A DNA stretch of 64,000 nucleotides from Rheinheimera pacifica (GCF_900108485.1 NZ_FNXF01000001.1:62001-126000); one strand, 5' to 3'; counted from the first letter of the stretch, positions 42,558-51,862 are shown. Program-made: numbers and translations. The notes: generated by a model from the letters alone, not told the origin.

Positions 42558-44354
42558 ATGTCAGGAGCATCCGGACAACAGGAATATGATGTAATCGTAG
42601 TTGGCTCTGGCGCCGGCGGCGGTATGTCAGCATTAATATTAAGCATCGCCGGGTTAAAGGTATTAATGCTTGAAGCAGGGCGGCATTATGACCCGGTAAC
42701 AGAAACGCCGATGTTTAATCTGCCCAAAGAGGCGCCGCTACGCGGAGCCAGCACACCGGACAAACCTTTTGGTTTTTATGATGCTACCATCGATGGTGGC
42801 TGGCAGGTACCAGGGGAGCCTTATACCCAGGCCAGCCGTGAACCACAACAACGTTTTGACTGGTGGCGTGCGCGCATGCTCGGCGGGCGTACCAACCACT
42901 GGGGCCGTATTTCACTGCGTAACGGCGAATACGACTTTAAACCCTACAGCCGCGATGGCCTGGGCTTTGACTGGCCAATAAACTATGCCGATTTAGCCCC
43001 TTACTACGATAAAACCGAAATGTTAATTGGCGTGTACGGTGAAACCGGCCATGGCCTGGAAAACACGCCGGATTCGCCTGAAGGCATTTTACAACCGGCT
43101 CCTAAGCCGCGCGCTTATGAGCTGCTGGCAAAAAAATCCTGTGACGAACTGAATATTCCGGTGATCCCGGCACATCTGGCCATTTTAAGCCAGCGTCAGG
43201 ATCATACCCGGCTGCCGGCGAAGTTGTTCCCTAACAGTGAACTGGGGCAAAAAGTGGTGGCCAATTCTATGCAATCCCGCGCTGCCTGCTTCTGGGCTAC
43301 ACCTTGTGGCCGTGGCTGTTCGATTAAAGCCAATTTTCAGTCAACTACGGTGTTAATTCCACCTGCACTGGCCACTGGCAATCTGACCATTATTACCGAT
43401 GCTATGGTGCGCGAAGTGACGCTGAATAAGGCCGGTAAAGCAGACGGCGTGATTTACATTGATAAAAACAGTCGCCAAGAAGTGAAAGTAAAAGGCCGCG
43501 CAGTTGTGGTAGCAGCCAGTGCAGCAGAAACGGCGCGCATTTTCCTTAACTCGCGTAGCCCACTGTTTCCGGACGGCATTGCCAACAGTTCCGGCCTGGT
43601 GGGTAAATACCTGATGGATACTGTCGGTGCCGGCGTCGGCGGGCAAATTCCGGCGCTGGAAAACCTGCCGCCAATGAATGAAGACGGCTCGTCCGGTATG
43701 CACCTGTATCAACCATGGTGGCTGTACAAGCAGCAAAAGGCCGGCAAGCTGAATTTTGCCCGTGGTTATCACATTGAAATGAGCGGTGGTCGTGGCATGC
43801 CGGGGGCCGGTGCTTTTGGCGGCCTGCAAAGTTTTACCGAAGGAGCTTACGGTGCCGATTTTAAACAGGCGTGCCGGCGCTATTACGGCACCTTTGTGCA
43901 CTTTGATGGCCGTGGCGAGATGATCCCGAACGAAAACAGCTATGCCGAACTGGACCCGACAGTGGTGGATCAGTGGGGAATACCAGTGCTGAAGTTTCAC
44001 TGGCAGTGGTCCGAGCATGAGATAAATCAGGCGGCGCATATGCAGAAAACCTTCGCCGACATTATTACCGGTATGGGCGGCAAGGTCACCAGCAACATAG
44101 AAACTGACGGCCGCAAAGCCATCATGAACGGCGGTGCCATTATTCACGAAGTCGGCGGCACCATTATGGGCGCTGATCGCAAAAAATCGGTGTTAAATCA
44201 GCATTGTCAGGCCTGGGATGTACCCAATCTGTTTGTCGCTGATGGCGCGCCTTTTGCGTCCAACGCCGATAAAAACCCCACTCTGACTATTCTGGCGCTG
44301 GCCTGGCGCACCAGTGATTACATTGTTGAGCAGTTCAAGCAAAGGAATATCTGA
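42558..44354 (+). CDS. GMC-family FAD dehydrogenase, large subunit (glucoside 3-dehydrogenase-like)
   Basis: The 598-residue flavoenzyme has the FAD motif VIVVGSGAGGGMSAL at about residues 12-26 and the GMC C-terminal active site, His530 in HEVGGTIMG and Asn573 in DKNPTLT. An internal RAACFWATPCGRGCSIKAN cysteine segment is also present. It has no signal peptide. The next gene encodes a Tat-signal small subunit, so the pair is probably exported together. Relatives oxidise C3 of glucosides or disaccharides, or gluconate and other sugars at C2, passing electrons to the respiratory chain. ATG 42558 is supported by GAGGAGAG. Confidence 0.88.
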   Translation: MSGASGQQEYDVIVVGSGAGGGMSALILSIAGLKVLMLEAGRHYDPVTETPMFNLPKEAPLRGASTPDKPFGFYDATIDGGWQVPGEPYTQASREPQQRFDWWRARMLGGRTNHWGRISLRNGEYDFKPYSRDGLGFDWPINYADLAPYYDKTEMLIGVYGETGHGLENTPDSPEGILQPAPKPRAYELLAKKSCDELNIPVIPAHLAILSQRQDHTRLPAKLFPNSELGQKVVANSMQSRAACFWATPCGRGCSIKANFQSTTVLIPPALATGNLTIITDAMVREVTLNKAGKADGVIYIDKNSRQEVKVKGRAVVVAASAAETARIFLNSRSPLFPDGIANSSGLVGKYLMDTVGAGVGGQIPALENLPPMNEDGSSGMHLYQPWWLYKQQKAGKLNFARGYHIEMSGGRGMPGAGAFGGLQSFTEGAYGADFKQACRRYYGTFVHFDGRGEMIPNENSYAELDPTVVDQWGIPVLKFHWQWSEHEINQAAHMQKTFADIITGMGGKVTSNIETDGRKAIMNGGAIIHEVGGTIMGADRKKSVLNQHCQAWDVPNLFVADGAPFASNADKNPTLTILALAWRTSDYIVEQFKQRNI

Positions 44355-44355
44355 T

Positions 44356-45024
44356 ATGGCAGACGATAACTACAACAGCAGCAACACCAACTTAAAACGT
44401 CGCGATGCATTAAAACTGCTGGCCACGGCGGCCGTATCGATACCGGTACTGGGTATGGCCGGACATGCCGCGGCGGTAACGGCGAAAACCAAGGGCGCCG
44501 AGCTAATTTACCGGCCAACCGATCCGGATATGCTTAAACCGGTAGTACCCTGGTCAATGACGCTGACGCTGACGCAGGCTGAGCTGGATGATCTGGCGGT
44601 ACTGGCTGACATTATTATCCCCGCCGACGCGCAGTCGCCTTCGGCTGCGAGCCTGGGAGCCCAACACTTTATTAATGAATGGGTTAGTGCGCCTTATCCG
44701 CAACAAAAAGCCGATCTTGTACTGGTACGTGGCGGCTTGGTTTGGTTAAACGGCGAAGCCAAAAAACGTTTTGGTAAAGCGTTCGCCAAACTCAGCACTG
44801 CTGAGCAACGGCAAATTTGTGACGATATCTGTTACGAGCCCAAAGCCGCTGCCAACTTAAAGCACGGTGCCCGCTTCTTTGCCAAAGTGCGCGATTTAAC
44901 TGCCACAGCCTTTTACACCACTGAACCCGGTATGGCCGACATCGGCTATATCGGCAACAAACCTATGGCCAATTTTGACGGCCCGTCAGATGAGGTGCTG
45001 CGCAAACTAAAACTAAAAAGTTAA
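44356..45024 (+). CDS. gluconate 2-dehydrogenase subunit 3-like, Tat-exported small subunit
   Basis: The 222-residue product starts one base after the GMC stop (TGATATG), so it is coupled. A twin-arginine signal (LKRRDALKLLATAAVSIPVL) leads to cleavage near AGHAAA. The mature part matches the gluconate 2-dehydrogenase subunit 3 family: LTQAELDDLAVLADIIIPAD followed by SAASLGAQHFINEWV. In such complexes this subunit carries the cofactor-loaded large subunit through the Tat pore. No cytochrome c subunit is adjacent; the electron acceptor must be encoded elsewhere. Confidence 0.87.
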   Translation: MADDNYNSSNTNLKRRDALKLLATAAVSIPVLGMAGHAAAVTAKTKGAELIYRPTDPDMLKPVVPWSMTLTLTQAELDDLAVLADIIIPADAQSPSAASLGAQHFINEWVSAPYPQQKADLVLVRGGLVWLNGEAKKRFGKAFAKLSTAEQRQICDDICYEPKAAANLKHGARFFAKVRDLTATAFYTTEPGMADIGYIGNKPMANFDGPSDEVLRKLKLKS

Positions 45025-45160
45025 ACCAAAGCCCTTTATTAAGTGGGGCCGCTCGAGCATGACACAAGTGAAAAAACAGGGTTCTGACTGCGTTTAGGCG
45101 GTAAGAGAAACTCATTGCTCAGAACAATAGTTAAAACTAAAAAAATGAGAGCAACACACT

Positions 45161-48127
45161 ATGTACAGTAAAAACAGGTACAACAAAACGGGGAATACCA
45201 CGCAGCCTGTAAGTCTGCGTAAACACCGGCTGGCGCAGGCAGTAAGTCTTAGCCTGATATTAACGGCCACCTGCAATACAGCACTGGCGCAGCAAACTGA
45301 GCCGGCGGCAGAAACCAAAGCCGAAGCTGAAGTGGAAGTAGTACAGGTACGCGGTATCCGGGCCAGTATGGCGGAGAACATGGCAATCAAACGCTTATCC
45401 AGTGCCGTGGTGGATGCCATTACCGCCGAGGATATCGGTAAGTTTCCGGATAAAAACGTTGCTGACTCCTTACAACGTGTGCCTGGCGTAGTGATCCAGC
45501 GTGACGGCGGCGAGGGCTCAACCGTGAGTATCCGTGGTTTATCGTCCGATCTGACCTTTACCCAGCTAAACGGCAACTTTATTGCGTCATCCCCCGGCGA
45601 ACCGTCACGTTCATTTGATTACACCTTACTGCCATCGGCGATGATCCAGACTGTAGAGGTATTTAAATCGCCGGAAGCCCGGCTGGATGCCGGCGGTGTG
45701 GGCGGCACAGTGTTGCTGCATACCCGTAAGCCGTTTGATATGGAAGCTAATTCCGGCGTGTTAAATATTGAGTCGACCTATGCTGATGTTACCGATAAAC
45801 ACGAGCCACAGTTCACCGGAGTGTATTCGTGGAAAAACGATGCTGAGAGCCTGGGCCTGCTGGTGGGTTATACCCGGCAAAACCGTACCAGCCGGGTGCT
45901 GTCGGGAGGCACCGATTCCAGTGTCTGGCGCTGGAGCGGCGTGGCTGATACAGCGGTAGATGTTAATGGCAATCCCGTTGATAACAACAACAACTGGGCT
46001 GCACTGACGGATGCACAGGGCAATGTTTATAACGGGGTCTGGTTTCCGCAGGTAGCCCGGGTTGGTGTAACCAAAGAAGAGCGCGATCGCGAAGGCGTGC
46101 AGCTTACCGGGCAATGGCGGCCTACCGACCGGCTGGAGCTGGGGTTTAACTATTTTGGTTTTACATTAGGCCAGGACAGAACCCGCTCGGTGGTGTCTAT
46201 GCCGGAGTGGTCATTAAACCCTAATTTTCTTACCGGCGTAACGCTGGATGCTTCCGGCACCATTATTACCGGCATGGATTATACCGTCGGCGCCGGTGGG
46301 GCCGAGAATGATTTGCAGTTTCCCTGGATGAATGGCAGTTATGTCAGGGAAGAGTCTACCTCAGATACTTTCGATTTTAACTTCAGTTACGAGGGTGACA
46401 GCTACCGGTTGAAACTGGTTGCCGGTAATACCAAAGCTAAAGGCGGGCCAACAGAAAGCTGGGATGTGGCGTATAAAAGTTCAAACTGGGGTGAAAACCA
46501 GCCCTTTATTGAAAATGCTGCACAGTACGCTGGCTGGTCAACGGGTGACCGTATGTCAATGTATATCGACCCTAACACCCTCACCAATCTGCTAAGTGGT
46601 GTCGGTGGCGGCCGTGACCCTGGCTCTTCTAACTCCAGTTTTGTACGCAGCACGCTGGAAGAGCGTTACTATCAGCTGGATCTTGATTTTGATGTCGACT
46701 GGGGCATTTTCACGCTGGTTCGTACCGGATTAAAATTCCGTGATGCCAAATTGCACCGCGAAACCGGGAACAACTTCTTTCTGGCGCCGGATTTTGATAT
46801 TGAAGGCGCGCTGGCCAGCGGCCGCGGTATTGATCAGTTCGACAGCTACCAATGGAACGGTGGCATGCCACTGGCAAAAGACGTACTAAAAACAAATGGT
46901 GAAGGTAATATTGCCGGTGGTTTTAATATTAACCTGATGCCAGTGATCGACTGGGACAAATACCGCGACATTATTTTAAGCAACTACAAACCCTATACCC
47001 GGATTGAAGATAACTTTGTCTACAACATCCGTGAGCAAGGTGAAGCCTTTTATCTGCAGGGCGATTTCAGCTTTGGGGATTTCCGCGGTAACACCGGTGT
47101 ACGGGTAGTAAAAACCAAAACTACCGGCGAATCGACCGATCTATACACCTACTTCCTTGATCATACCGACGATGTAACCGGTTTACCTGTGACCGGCGAC
47201 GCTCGCTTTGTTGAAAACTGGCAGCTGATATCGCAAACCACGGAAGAAACCTATGTGTTACCCAGCCTGAATCTGGTGTGGGACGCTGGCGATAATCTGG
47301 TCGTGCGTGGCGCGCTGGCAAAAGTGATGTCGCCGCCGGGCTACAGTGATTTGGGCAGCCAGGAGCGTATCAGCTTTGTTTCAGATGAGTGGGCTAAAGA
47401 CCGTGAGGCCTTTAACACCCAGCCTGGTTTTAGCGGTAGTGGTGGTAATAAAAACCTGAAGCCGTTTGAATCGATGCAGGCCGATCTATCAATAGAGTAT
47501 TACTACGGCACCGGTTCGGCGGTGGGGATGGCGCTGTTTTATAAAGACGTTGATAACTTCGTGGTGCCGCTGATCATTGATTCGGTACGCGATTTTGCCG
47601 GCGAGCCGGGTGTGGTGGAACCGGGCCAGATCACCATCAGCCCTTACAGCACGGTAGGTAATGGTACTAATGCGAAGTCACAGGGCGTAGAGCTGTTTAT
47701 TCAGCATGCTTTTGCCAACGGCTTTGGTCTTAATGCCAACTATACCTACAACAAAACCAATCAGGCTGACGTTAATATCGATGGTGAAAAATTTGGCGAA
47801 TCGCCTTTAGTGGGCAGTGCCAAGTACCAGTACAACCTGTCGGCGTTTTACGAAACCGACAATTACAGTATCCGTGCGTCTTACAACAAGCGCGGTGAAA
47901 CGGTACTGGGCATTAACAGTGGTTTAAACGTGTATCAGGACCCTTACGATCAAGTGGATGTCAATGCCACCTATGCCCTGACAGAGCGCTGGCTGCTAAG
48001 TGCATCGGTAATCAATCTGACCGAATCTGAATCCACGTCCAGATTAGGCAATGACACCGATGCCCGTTTTTTAAGCAATAGCTACGCTGGCCGGCGTTAT
48101 TACGCCGGTATCACGTTTAATTTCTGA
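45161..48127 (+). CDS. TonB-dependent receptor (TIGR01782-like), third copy
   Basis: This outer-membrane receptor of 988 residues has a signal peptide ending near ALAQQ (about residue 44; the positively charged n-region is long), a plug domain that begins around VVQVRGIRASMAENMAIKR and contains VSIRGLSSDLTFTQLNGNF, and a beta barrel ending in a C-terminal F. It is not a close copy of the other two receptors. No LacI-type operator like those upstream is visible in 45025-45160. The next gene, 30 bp on, encodes a discoidin-repeat lipoprotein, so the two may form a surface binding-and-uptake pair. Confidence 0.93.
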   Translation: MYSKNRYNKTGNTTQPVSLRKHRLAQAVSLSLILTATCNTALAQQTEPAAETKAEAEVEVVQVRGIRASMAENMAIKRLSSAVVDAITAEDIGKFPDKNVADSLQRVPGVVIQRDGGEGSTVSIRGLSSDLTFTQLNGNFIASSPGEPSRSFDYTLLPSAMIQTVEVFKSPEARLDAGGVGGTVLLHTRKPFDMEANSGVLNIESTYADVTDKHEPQFTGVYSWKNDAESLGLLVGYTRQNRTSRVLSGGTDSSVWRWSGVADTAVDVNGNPVDNNNNWAALTDAQGNVYNGVWFPQVARVGVTKEERDREGVQLTGQWRPTDRLELGFNYFGFTLGQDRTRSVVSMPEWSLNPNFLTGVTLDASGTIITGMDYTVGAGGAENDLQFPWMNGSYVREESTSDTFDFNFSYEGDSYRLKLVAGNTKAKGGPTESWDVAYKSSNWGENQPFIENAAQYAGWSTGDRMSMYIDPNTLTNLLSGVGGGRDPGSSNSSFVRSTLEERYYQLDLDFDVDWGIFTLVRTGLKFRDAKLHRETGNNFFLAPDFDIEGALASGRGIDQFDSYQWNGGMPLAKDVLKTNGEGNIAGGFNINLMPVIDWDKYRDIILSNYKPYTRIEDNFVYNIREQGEAFYLQGDFSFGDFRGNTGVRVVKTKTTGESTDLYTYFLDHTDDVTGLPVTGDARFVENWQLISQTTEETYVLPSLNLVWDAGDNLVVRGALAKVMSPPGYSDLGSQERISFVSDEWAKDREAFNTQPGFSGSGGNKNLKPFESMQADLSIEYYYGTGSAVGMALFYKDVDNFVVPLIIDSVRDFAGEPGVVEPGQITISPYSTVGNGTNAKSQGVELFIQHAFANGFGLNANYTYNKTNQADVNIDGEKFGESPLVGSAKYQYNLSAFYETDNYSIRASYNKRGETVLGINSGLNVYQDPYDQVDVNATYALTERWLLSASVINLTESESTSRLGNDTDARFLSNSYAGRRYYAGITFNF

Positions 48128-48156
48128 AGCATGCACACAAAGAGGCAGAATATATA

Positions 48157-50886
48157 ATGAAAACAATACAACAATGTCAGCTACTGTGTGCCATGGCAGT
48201 GGCATTAGGTACAATAACCGGCTGTGGCAGCGGCGAAGACCCGGATGTGAACAATGCACCAACACCGGTATCAACCTCAGCTGAGGTAAGTGCGAGCGCA
48301 GTAAAAGGTATTTTAACGGGCGCCGCTGTCAGTATCAGTGCATTAAACGGCACTACGGTAACCAGTACAGCCGTACAGACCGATAGCAGCGGTATGGCCG
48401 CTACCACGCTAACGTCGGCCCCCGGTTATGCCTTTAGCGCAGTACACAAGCTGGCTGTTACCACTACGGCTGCTAGCAGTATGCTGTGCGACCTTAGCCT
48501 GTGCGGCGAAGCCACATTAGGGGCCGCAGTCGGCGCAGACGCACTGGGAACGGTGACGCTAAGTAACCTGTTCTGGTTAAAAGCGCCGCTTGGTGCTACT
48601 GCCGATGGTACCGCTGATGCCACGGTGCAGGTTAATGCGCTCACTACCTTTGCCAGCCAGTTACTGGAGGCGGCGATAGCTGGCGGGCGCAATGTGTCGG
48701 CACTTGCTACGCTGGAGCCGGCGCAGCTGGAATACTCAGCGCAGCTACTACGCATTCTGGGCGTAGATATGCCGGCAATAAACCTGATGCAGCAAGCGCT
48801 GCAAAGTGCCGATAGCGCGGAAAACTTTGCTCAAAGCAGTAACCAGCTTATTCGATTGTCTTTTGTTAACGCTGCTTTTGCCCACATTAGCCCAGAGGCA
48901 ACCCTGGCCGACACCTTTGCCGCCGCAGCAGCACAGGTTGCTCTGGCAGCACAGGGTGATGAGGCGGCTGCCACAGCACTGCGCCAACAGTTACTCGATG
49001 CGTTGCAGGGCCATCCGGTACTGGCAGAGCTGGGTTTAACCCCGGACAGCATTATTGATATTGAGCTGCCGTTAGTACTGGCAGATAACAGCAGCGGGCC
49101 AATTCGCGAATACACCACTGCGGCCTATTTAGCCGGCGCGCAAATTAGCTACCGCGGCGCTATCAGCGATAGTGAAAGTGGTGAGCAAGCCTTCGATGGC
49201 AGTGTTACCAGCAAATGGTTGGACAATACCGCTGTGCCAAGCGCAGCAGCACCTGCCTGGCTAACGTTGCAATTTGCGCAAGCGCAGGCTATCAGTGTGT
49301 TGTCTATTACCAGCGCCAACGATGCGCCGGATCGCGACCCGGAAAACTTTAACCTGCAGGCTTCCAACGATGGTGAAAGCTGGTTTACGCTGGGGCAATG
49401 GGCCGGTATCAGTTTTGAGCAGCGCTTAAGCGCACAGGATTTTGCTTTTAATAACAGCCTGCCGTACCGCTATTACCGGCTGAACATCACAAAAAATAAA
49501 GGCGATACCAACTTAATGCAGCTGGCTGAAGTGCAGCTGTTTGGCCCGGTTTATCCTGATCAGATCCAGCAAGGTGGCAGCATCAGCGCTCGCGGCGCCA
49601 TTGGCGATGCAGAGCGTGCCGAGATGGCATTTGATGGCCTGTTAACAACAAAATGGCTGGATAACACTGCGGTACCCACGGCAGAGCAGCCAGCCTGGGT
49701 GCAGATGCAGTTTAGCGAAGCAAAAGCTGTTAGCAGCCTTGCTATCAGCAGCGCTAACGATGCGCCTGAACGTGATCCGGAAAACTTTAACCTGCAAGCC
49801 TCAACCGATGGCAGCAACTGGCTGACAGTGGGTGAGTGGGCCGGTGAGAGTTTCGACAGCCGTGGCCTGCGCCGCTTATTCAGCGTTAACAATAGCCTGG
49901 CTTATCCGTATTACCGCTTGAATATCACCAAAAACAAAGGTGATACCAGCTTAATGCAAATTGCTGAAATTGAGCTTATCGGGCCGGCAGTACCTGCACT
50001 GAATCATGCTTTGGCAGCAACAGCGGTAACCTCCAGTGGTGCTATCAGTGATGCCGAAGCGGCCGCCTATGCCTTTGATGGCAACAGCCAAACCAAATGG
50101 CTGGATAACACTGCGGTGCCAACGGTAGCAGCGCCAGCCTGGGCCAGTGTGGCTTTGGCTGAGCCACAAGCAGTGAATATGCTGGCGCTGGTGAGTGCCA
50201 ATGATGCGCCGGACCGTGATCCGGAAAACTTCAGCCTGCTGGCATCTAATGATGGCGAATATTGGGTTAATCTGGGCCAATGGGCCGGTATCAGTTTTAG
50301 CGAGCGCGCCGAGCGGCAAACGTTTGCTGTCGCCAATGCACTGGGCTACAACCATTACCGGCTGAATATCAGCAAAAACAAAGGTGACAGCGCCTTAATG
50401 CAGGTGGCAGAAATTGAGCTGATTGGCCCGCAGGTACAAGCGCAGGATCACAGTGATAATGCTGCTGCACAAATCAGCGCACGTGCGGCTATCAGTGATG
50501 GCGAAGCGGGCACTATGGCGTTTGATAATAACCCGGCAACCAAGTGGCTGGACAACGGTGGCGTACCGTCGGTTGAAGCACCATCCTGGCTGGAAGTCAG
50601 CTTGCCAGAACCGGTGATCGTGAATACCTTTGCTATTACCAGTGCTAACGATGCACCGGACCGCGATCCGGAGAATTTCCGTCTGCTTGGCTCAAATGAT
50701 GGCACAAACTGGCAGCCATTGGGTAACTGGGCGGGTGAGAGTTTCGCAGCACGTGCAGAGCGGCGCAGTTTCAGCCTGTTAAATGGCCGCAGTTTCAGCC
50801 ACTACCGCATTGAGAGCACAAAAAACAAAGGTGATACCAATTTAATGCAGGTAGCGGAATTTGAGCTGATCGGCCCAGTGCTTTAA
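48157..50886 (+). CDS. lipoprotein with four tandem discoidin-like (F5/8 type C) repeats
   Basis: The 909-residue product has a lipobox (GTITGC, Cys23). Residues of about 40-320 form an Ala/Ser/Thr-rich region that begins with a carboxypeptidase-regulatory-like segment (VKGILTGAAVSISALNGTTV). Four repeats of about 146 residues follow, each with AFDG, a TKWLDN segment, SANDAP-RDPENF and KNKGD-LMQ-AE--L-GP, which are hallmarks of F5/8C carbohydrate-binding modules. It is probably surface-exposed and glycan-binding, working with the receptor upstream. No catalytic domain is seen. A terminator follows. Confidence 0.85.
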   Translation: MKTIQQCQLLCAMAVALGTITGCGSGEDPDVNNAPTPVSTSAEVSASAVKGILTGAAVSISALNGTTVTSTAVQTDSSGMAATTLTSAPGYAFSAVHKLAVTTTAASSMLCDLSLCGEATLGAAVGADALGTVTLSNLFWLKAPLGATADGTADATVQVNALTTFASQLLEAAIAGGRNVSALATLEPAQLEYSAQLLRILGVDMPAINLMQQALQSADSAENFAQSSNQLIRLSFVNAAFAHISPEATLADTFAAAAAQVALAAQGDEAAATALRQQLLDALQGHPVLAELGLTPDSIIDIELPLVLADNSSGPIREYTTAAYLAGAQISYRGAISDSESGEQAFDGSVTSKWLDNTAVPSAAAPAWLTLQFAQAQAISVLSITSANDAPDRDPENFNLQASNDGESWFTLGQWAGISFEQRLSAQDFAFNNSLPYRYYRLNITKNKGDTNLMQLAEVQLFGPVYPDQIQQGGSISARGAIGDAERAEMAFDGLLTTKWLDNTAVPTAEQPAWVQMQFSEAKAVSSLAISSANDAPERDPENFNLQASTDGSNWLTVGEWAGESFDSRGLRRLFSVNNSLAYPYYRLNITKNKGDTSLMQIAEIELIGPAVPALNHALAATAVTSSGAISDAEAAAYAFDGNSQTKWLDNTAVPTVAAPAWASVALAEPQAVNMLALVSANDAPDRDPENFSLLASNDGEYWVNLGQWAGISFSERAERQTFAVANALGYNHYRLNISKNKGDSALMQVAEIELIGPQVQAQDHSDNAAAQISARAAISDGEAGTMAFDNNPATKWLDNGGVPSVEAPSWLEVSLPEPVIVNTFAITSANDAPDRDPENFRLLGSNDGTNWQPLGNWAGESFAARAERRSFSLLNGRSFSHYRIESTKNKGDTNLMQVAEFELIGPVL
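49138..50883 (+). repeat. four coding tandem repeats of about 440-447 bp
   Basis: Equivalent points of the repeats lie at 49155, 49594, 50038 and 50485, giving periods of 439, 444 and 447 bp. The nearly invariant protein blocks (SANDAP-RDPENF and the KNKGD end) indicate recent duplication or gene conversion within the gene. Confidence 0.85.
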
Positions 50887-50907
50887 GCTGCAATATTGTT
50901 GGCATAC

Positions 50908-50935
50908 AAAAGGCGCGGCTAAGGCTGCGCCTTTT
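50908..50935 (+). terminator. intrinsic terminator after the discoidin-repeat gene
   Basis: AAAAGGCGC (50908-50916) and GCGCCTTTT (50927-50935) pair perfectly with a 10-base loop. The arms supply the A and T tracts, so it can work in both directions. It separates the receptor/discoidin unit from the kinase operon. Confidence 0.85.
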
Positions 50936-50956
50936 ATCATAAAGGTAATCTGATCG

Positions 50957-51862
50957 ATGTTAACTGTAAGCTCTGCACTGTTTGCCGGTATCGATGCCGG
51001 CGGCAGCCATTGCCGGGTGCGGCTGGAAGATGAAACCGGCACTTTGTTGGGTGAAGGGCGCTCGGGCGCTGCCAATCTGGGGCTGGGTTGGCCACAGGTT
51101 GAAGCCAATATCTGCCAGGCGCTTAATGCTGCTTTACAGCAAGCGGGCCTGAACAGCAGTGCTTATGCCCGTTTGCATGTTGGAGCCGGTTTTGCCGGTG
51201 CCCATCTGGCCGGGTTAAAAGCTACAGCGCTGCAGTGGCAGCACCCTTTTGCCAGCTGGCATGTTACCACCGACTTACATGCTGCCTGTTACGGCGCCCA
51301 TGGCGGCGAGGCTGGCAGTGTGATTATTCTTGGCACCGGCTTTAGTGCGATCGGGCTGACTGAACATGGCGAAACCCTGCTCGGTGGCTACGGCTTTCCC
51401 ATTAATGCGGTTTGCAGTGGTGCCGGTTTGGGTTTACAAGCGGTGCAGGCAGTATTGCTGGCACTGGATGCTCTGGCGCCTGCCACGGTGCTGACTGTCT
51501 TACTACAGCGACACTTTAACGGTGGTGCAGCATTGATGGCAGAGCAACTGCTGCAGGCTACACCGCAGCAATATGCTGAGCTGGCGCCGCTGGTGTTTCA
51601 GGCGGCGGATAGCGGTGATGCGGTTGCGCTGGCTATGCTGCAACAGGCATTCAATTTTATCAGCAGGCTTAACCAGCAACTGCCGCCAGGCCGTTGTTGC
51701 CTGCTGGGCGGCGTGGGGCAGCGCTTACTAACTTACCTGCCGCAAACCCAGCGTAGCCGCTTTAGTGCGCCGCTGGCCCCGGCAACGGTAGGGGCTATTT
51801 ATTATGCCCGCCGCCAACTGGCAGTTGCTGCGCAGGAGGCTGCACAAGATGGCGCAAATTGA
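50957..51862 (+). CDS. BadF/BadG-type kinase, probable N-acetylglucosamine/glucosamine kinase
   Basis: The 301-residue ASKHA kinase has phosphate-loop residues FAGIDAGGSHCRVRLEDETG and a catalytic-loop Asp in TTDLHAACYGAHGG. Its sugar-binding stretch is unusual. Where relatives, and the kinase at 31154, read GDEGxGAWLG, this one reads INAVCSGAGLGLQ, so the acidic pair is lost. It may therefore have altered sugar specificity. It overlaps cutC by 14 bp and is co-transcribed with an aspartylglucosaminidase, so GlcNAc released from GlcNAc-Asn is the natural guess for its substrate. Confidence 0.8.
   Translation: MLTVSSALFAGIDAGGSHCRVRLEDETGTLLGEGRSGAANLGLGWPQVEANICQALNAALQQAGLNSSAYARLHVGAGFAGAHLAGLKATALQWQHPFASWHVTTDLHAACYGAHGGEAGSVIILGTGFSAIGLTEHGETLLGGYGFPINAVCSGAGLGLQAVQAVLLALDALAPATVLTVLLQRHFNGGAALMAEQLLQATPQQYAELAPLVFQAADSGDAVALAMLQQAFNFISRLNQQLPPGRCCLLGGVGQRLLTYLPQTQRSRFSAPLAPATVGAIYYARRQLAVAAQEAAQDGAN

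Noticed and set aside
43353-44147. 264-codon open frame on the minus strand inside the GMC gene
   Set aside because: It is wholly antisense to a well-supported enzyme gene, lacks family features and a ribosome site, and its composition is that of a shadow frame.
45025-45160. Search for a fifth TGTAACCGGTTWCA operator before the third TonB receptor
   Set aside because: No match or near match is visible, so I do not place the receptor in that regulon.
49138-50883. Regular repeats considered as a CRISPR-like or DNA-level array
   Set aside because: The units are about 440 bp, fully in frame and encode discoidin-like domains; there are no short repeat-spacer units.
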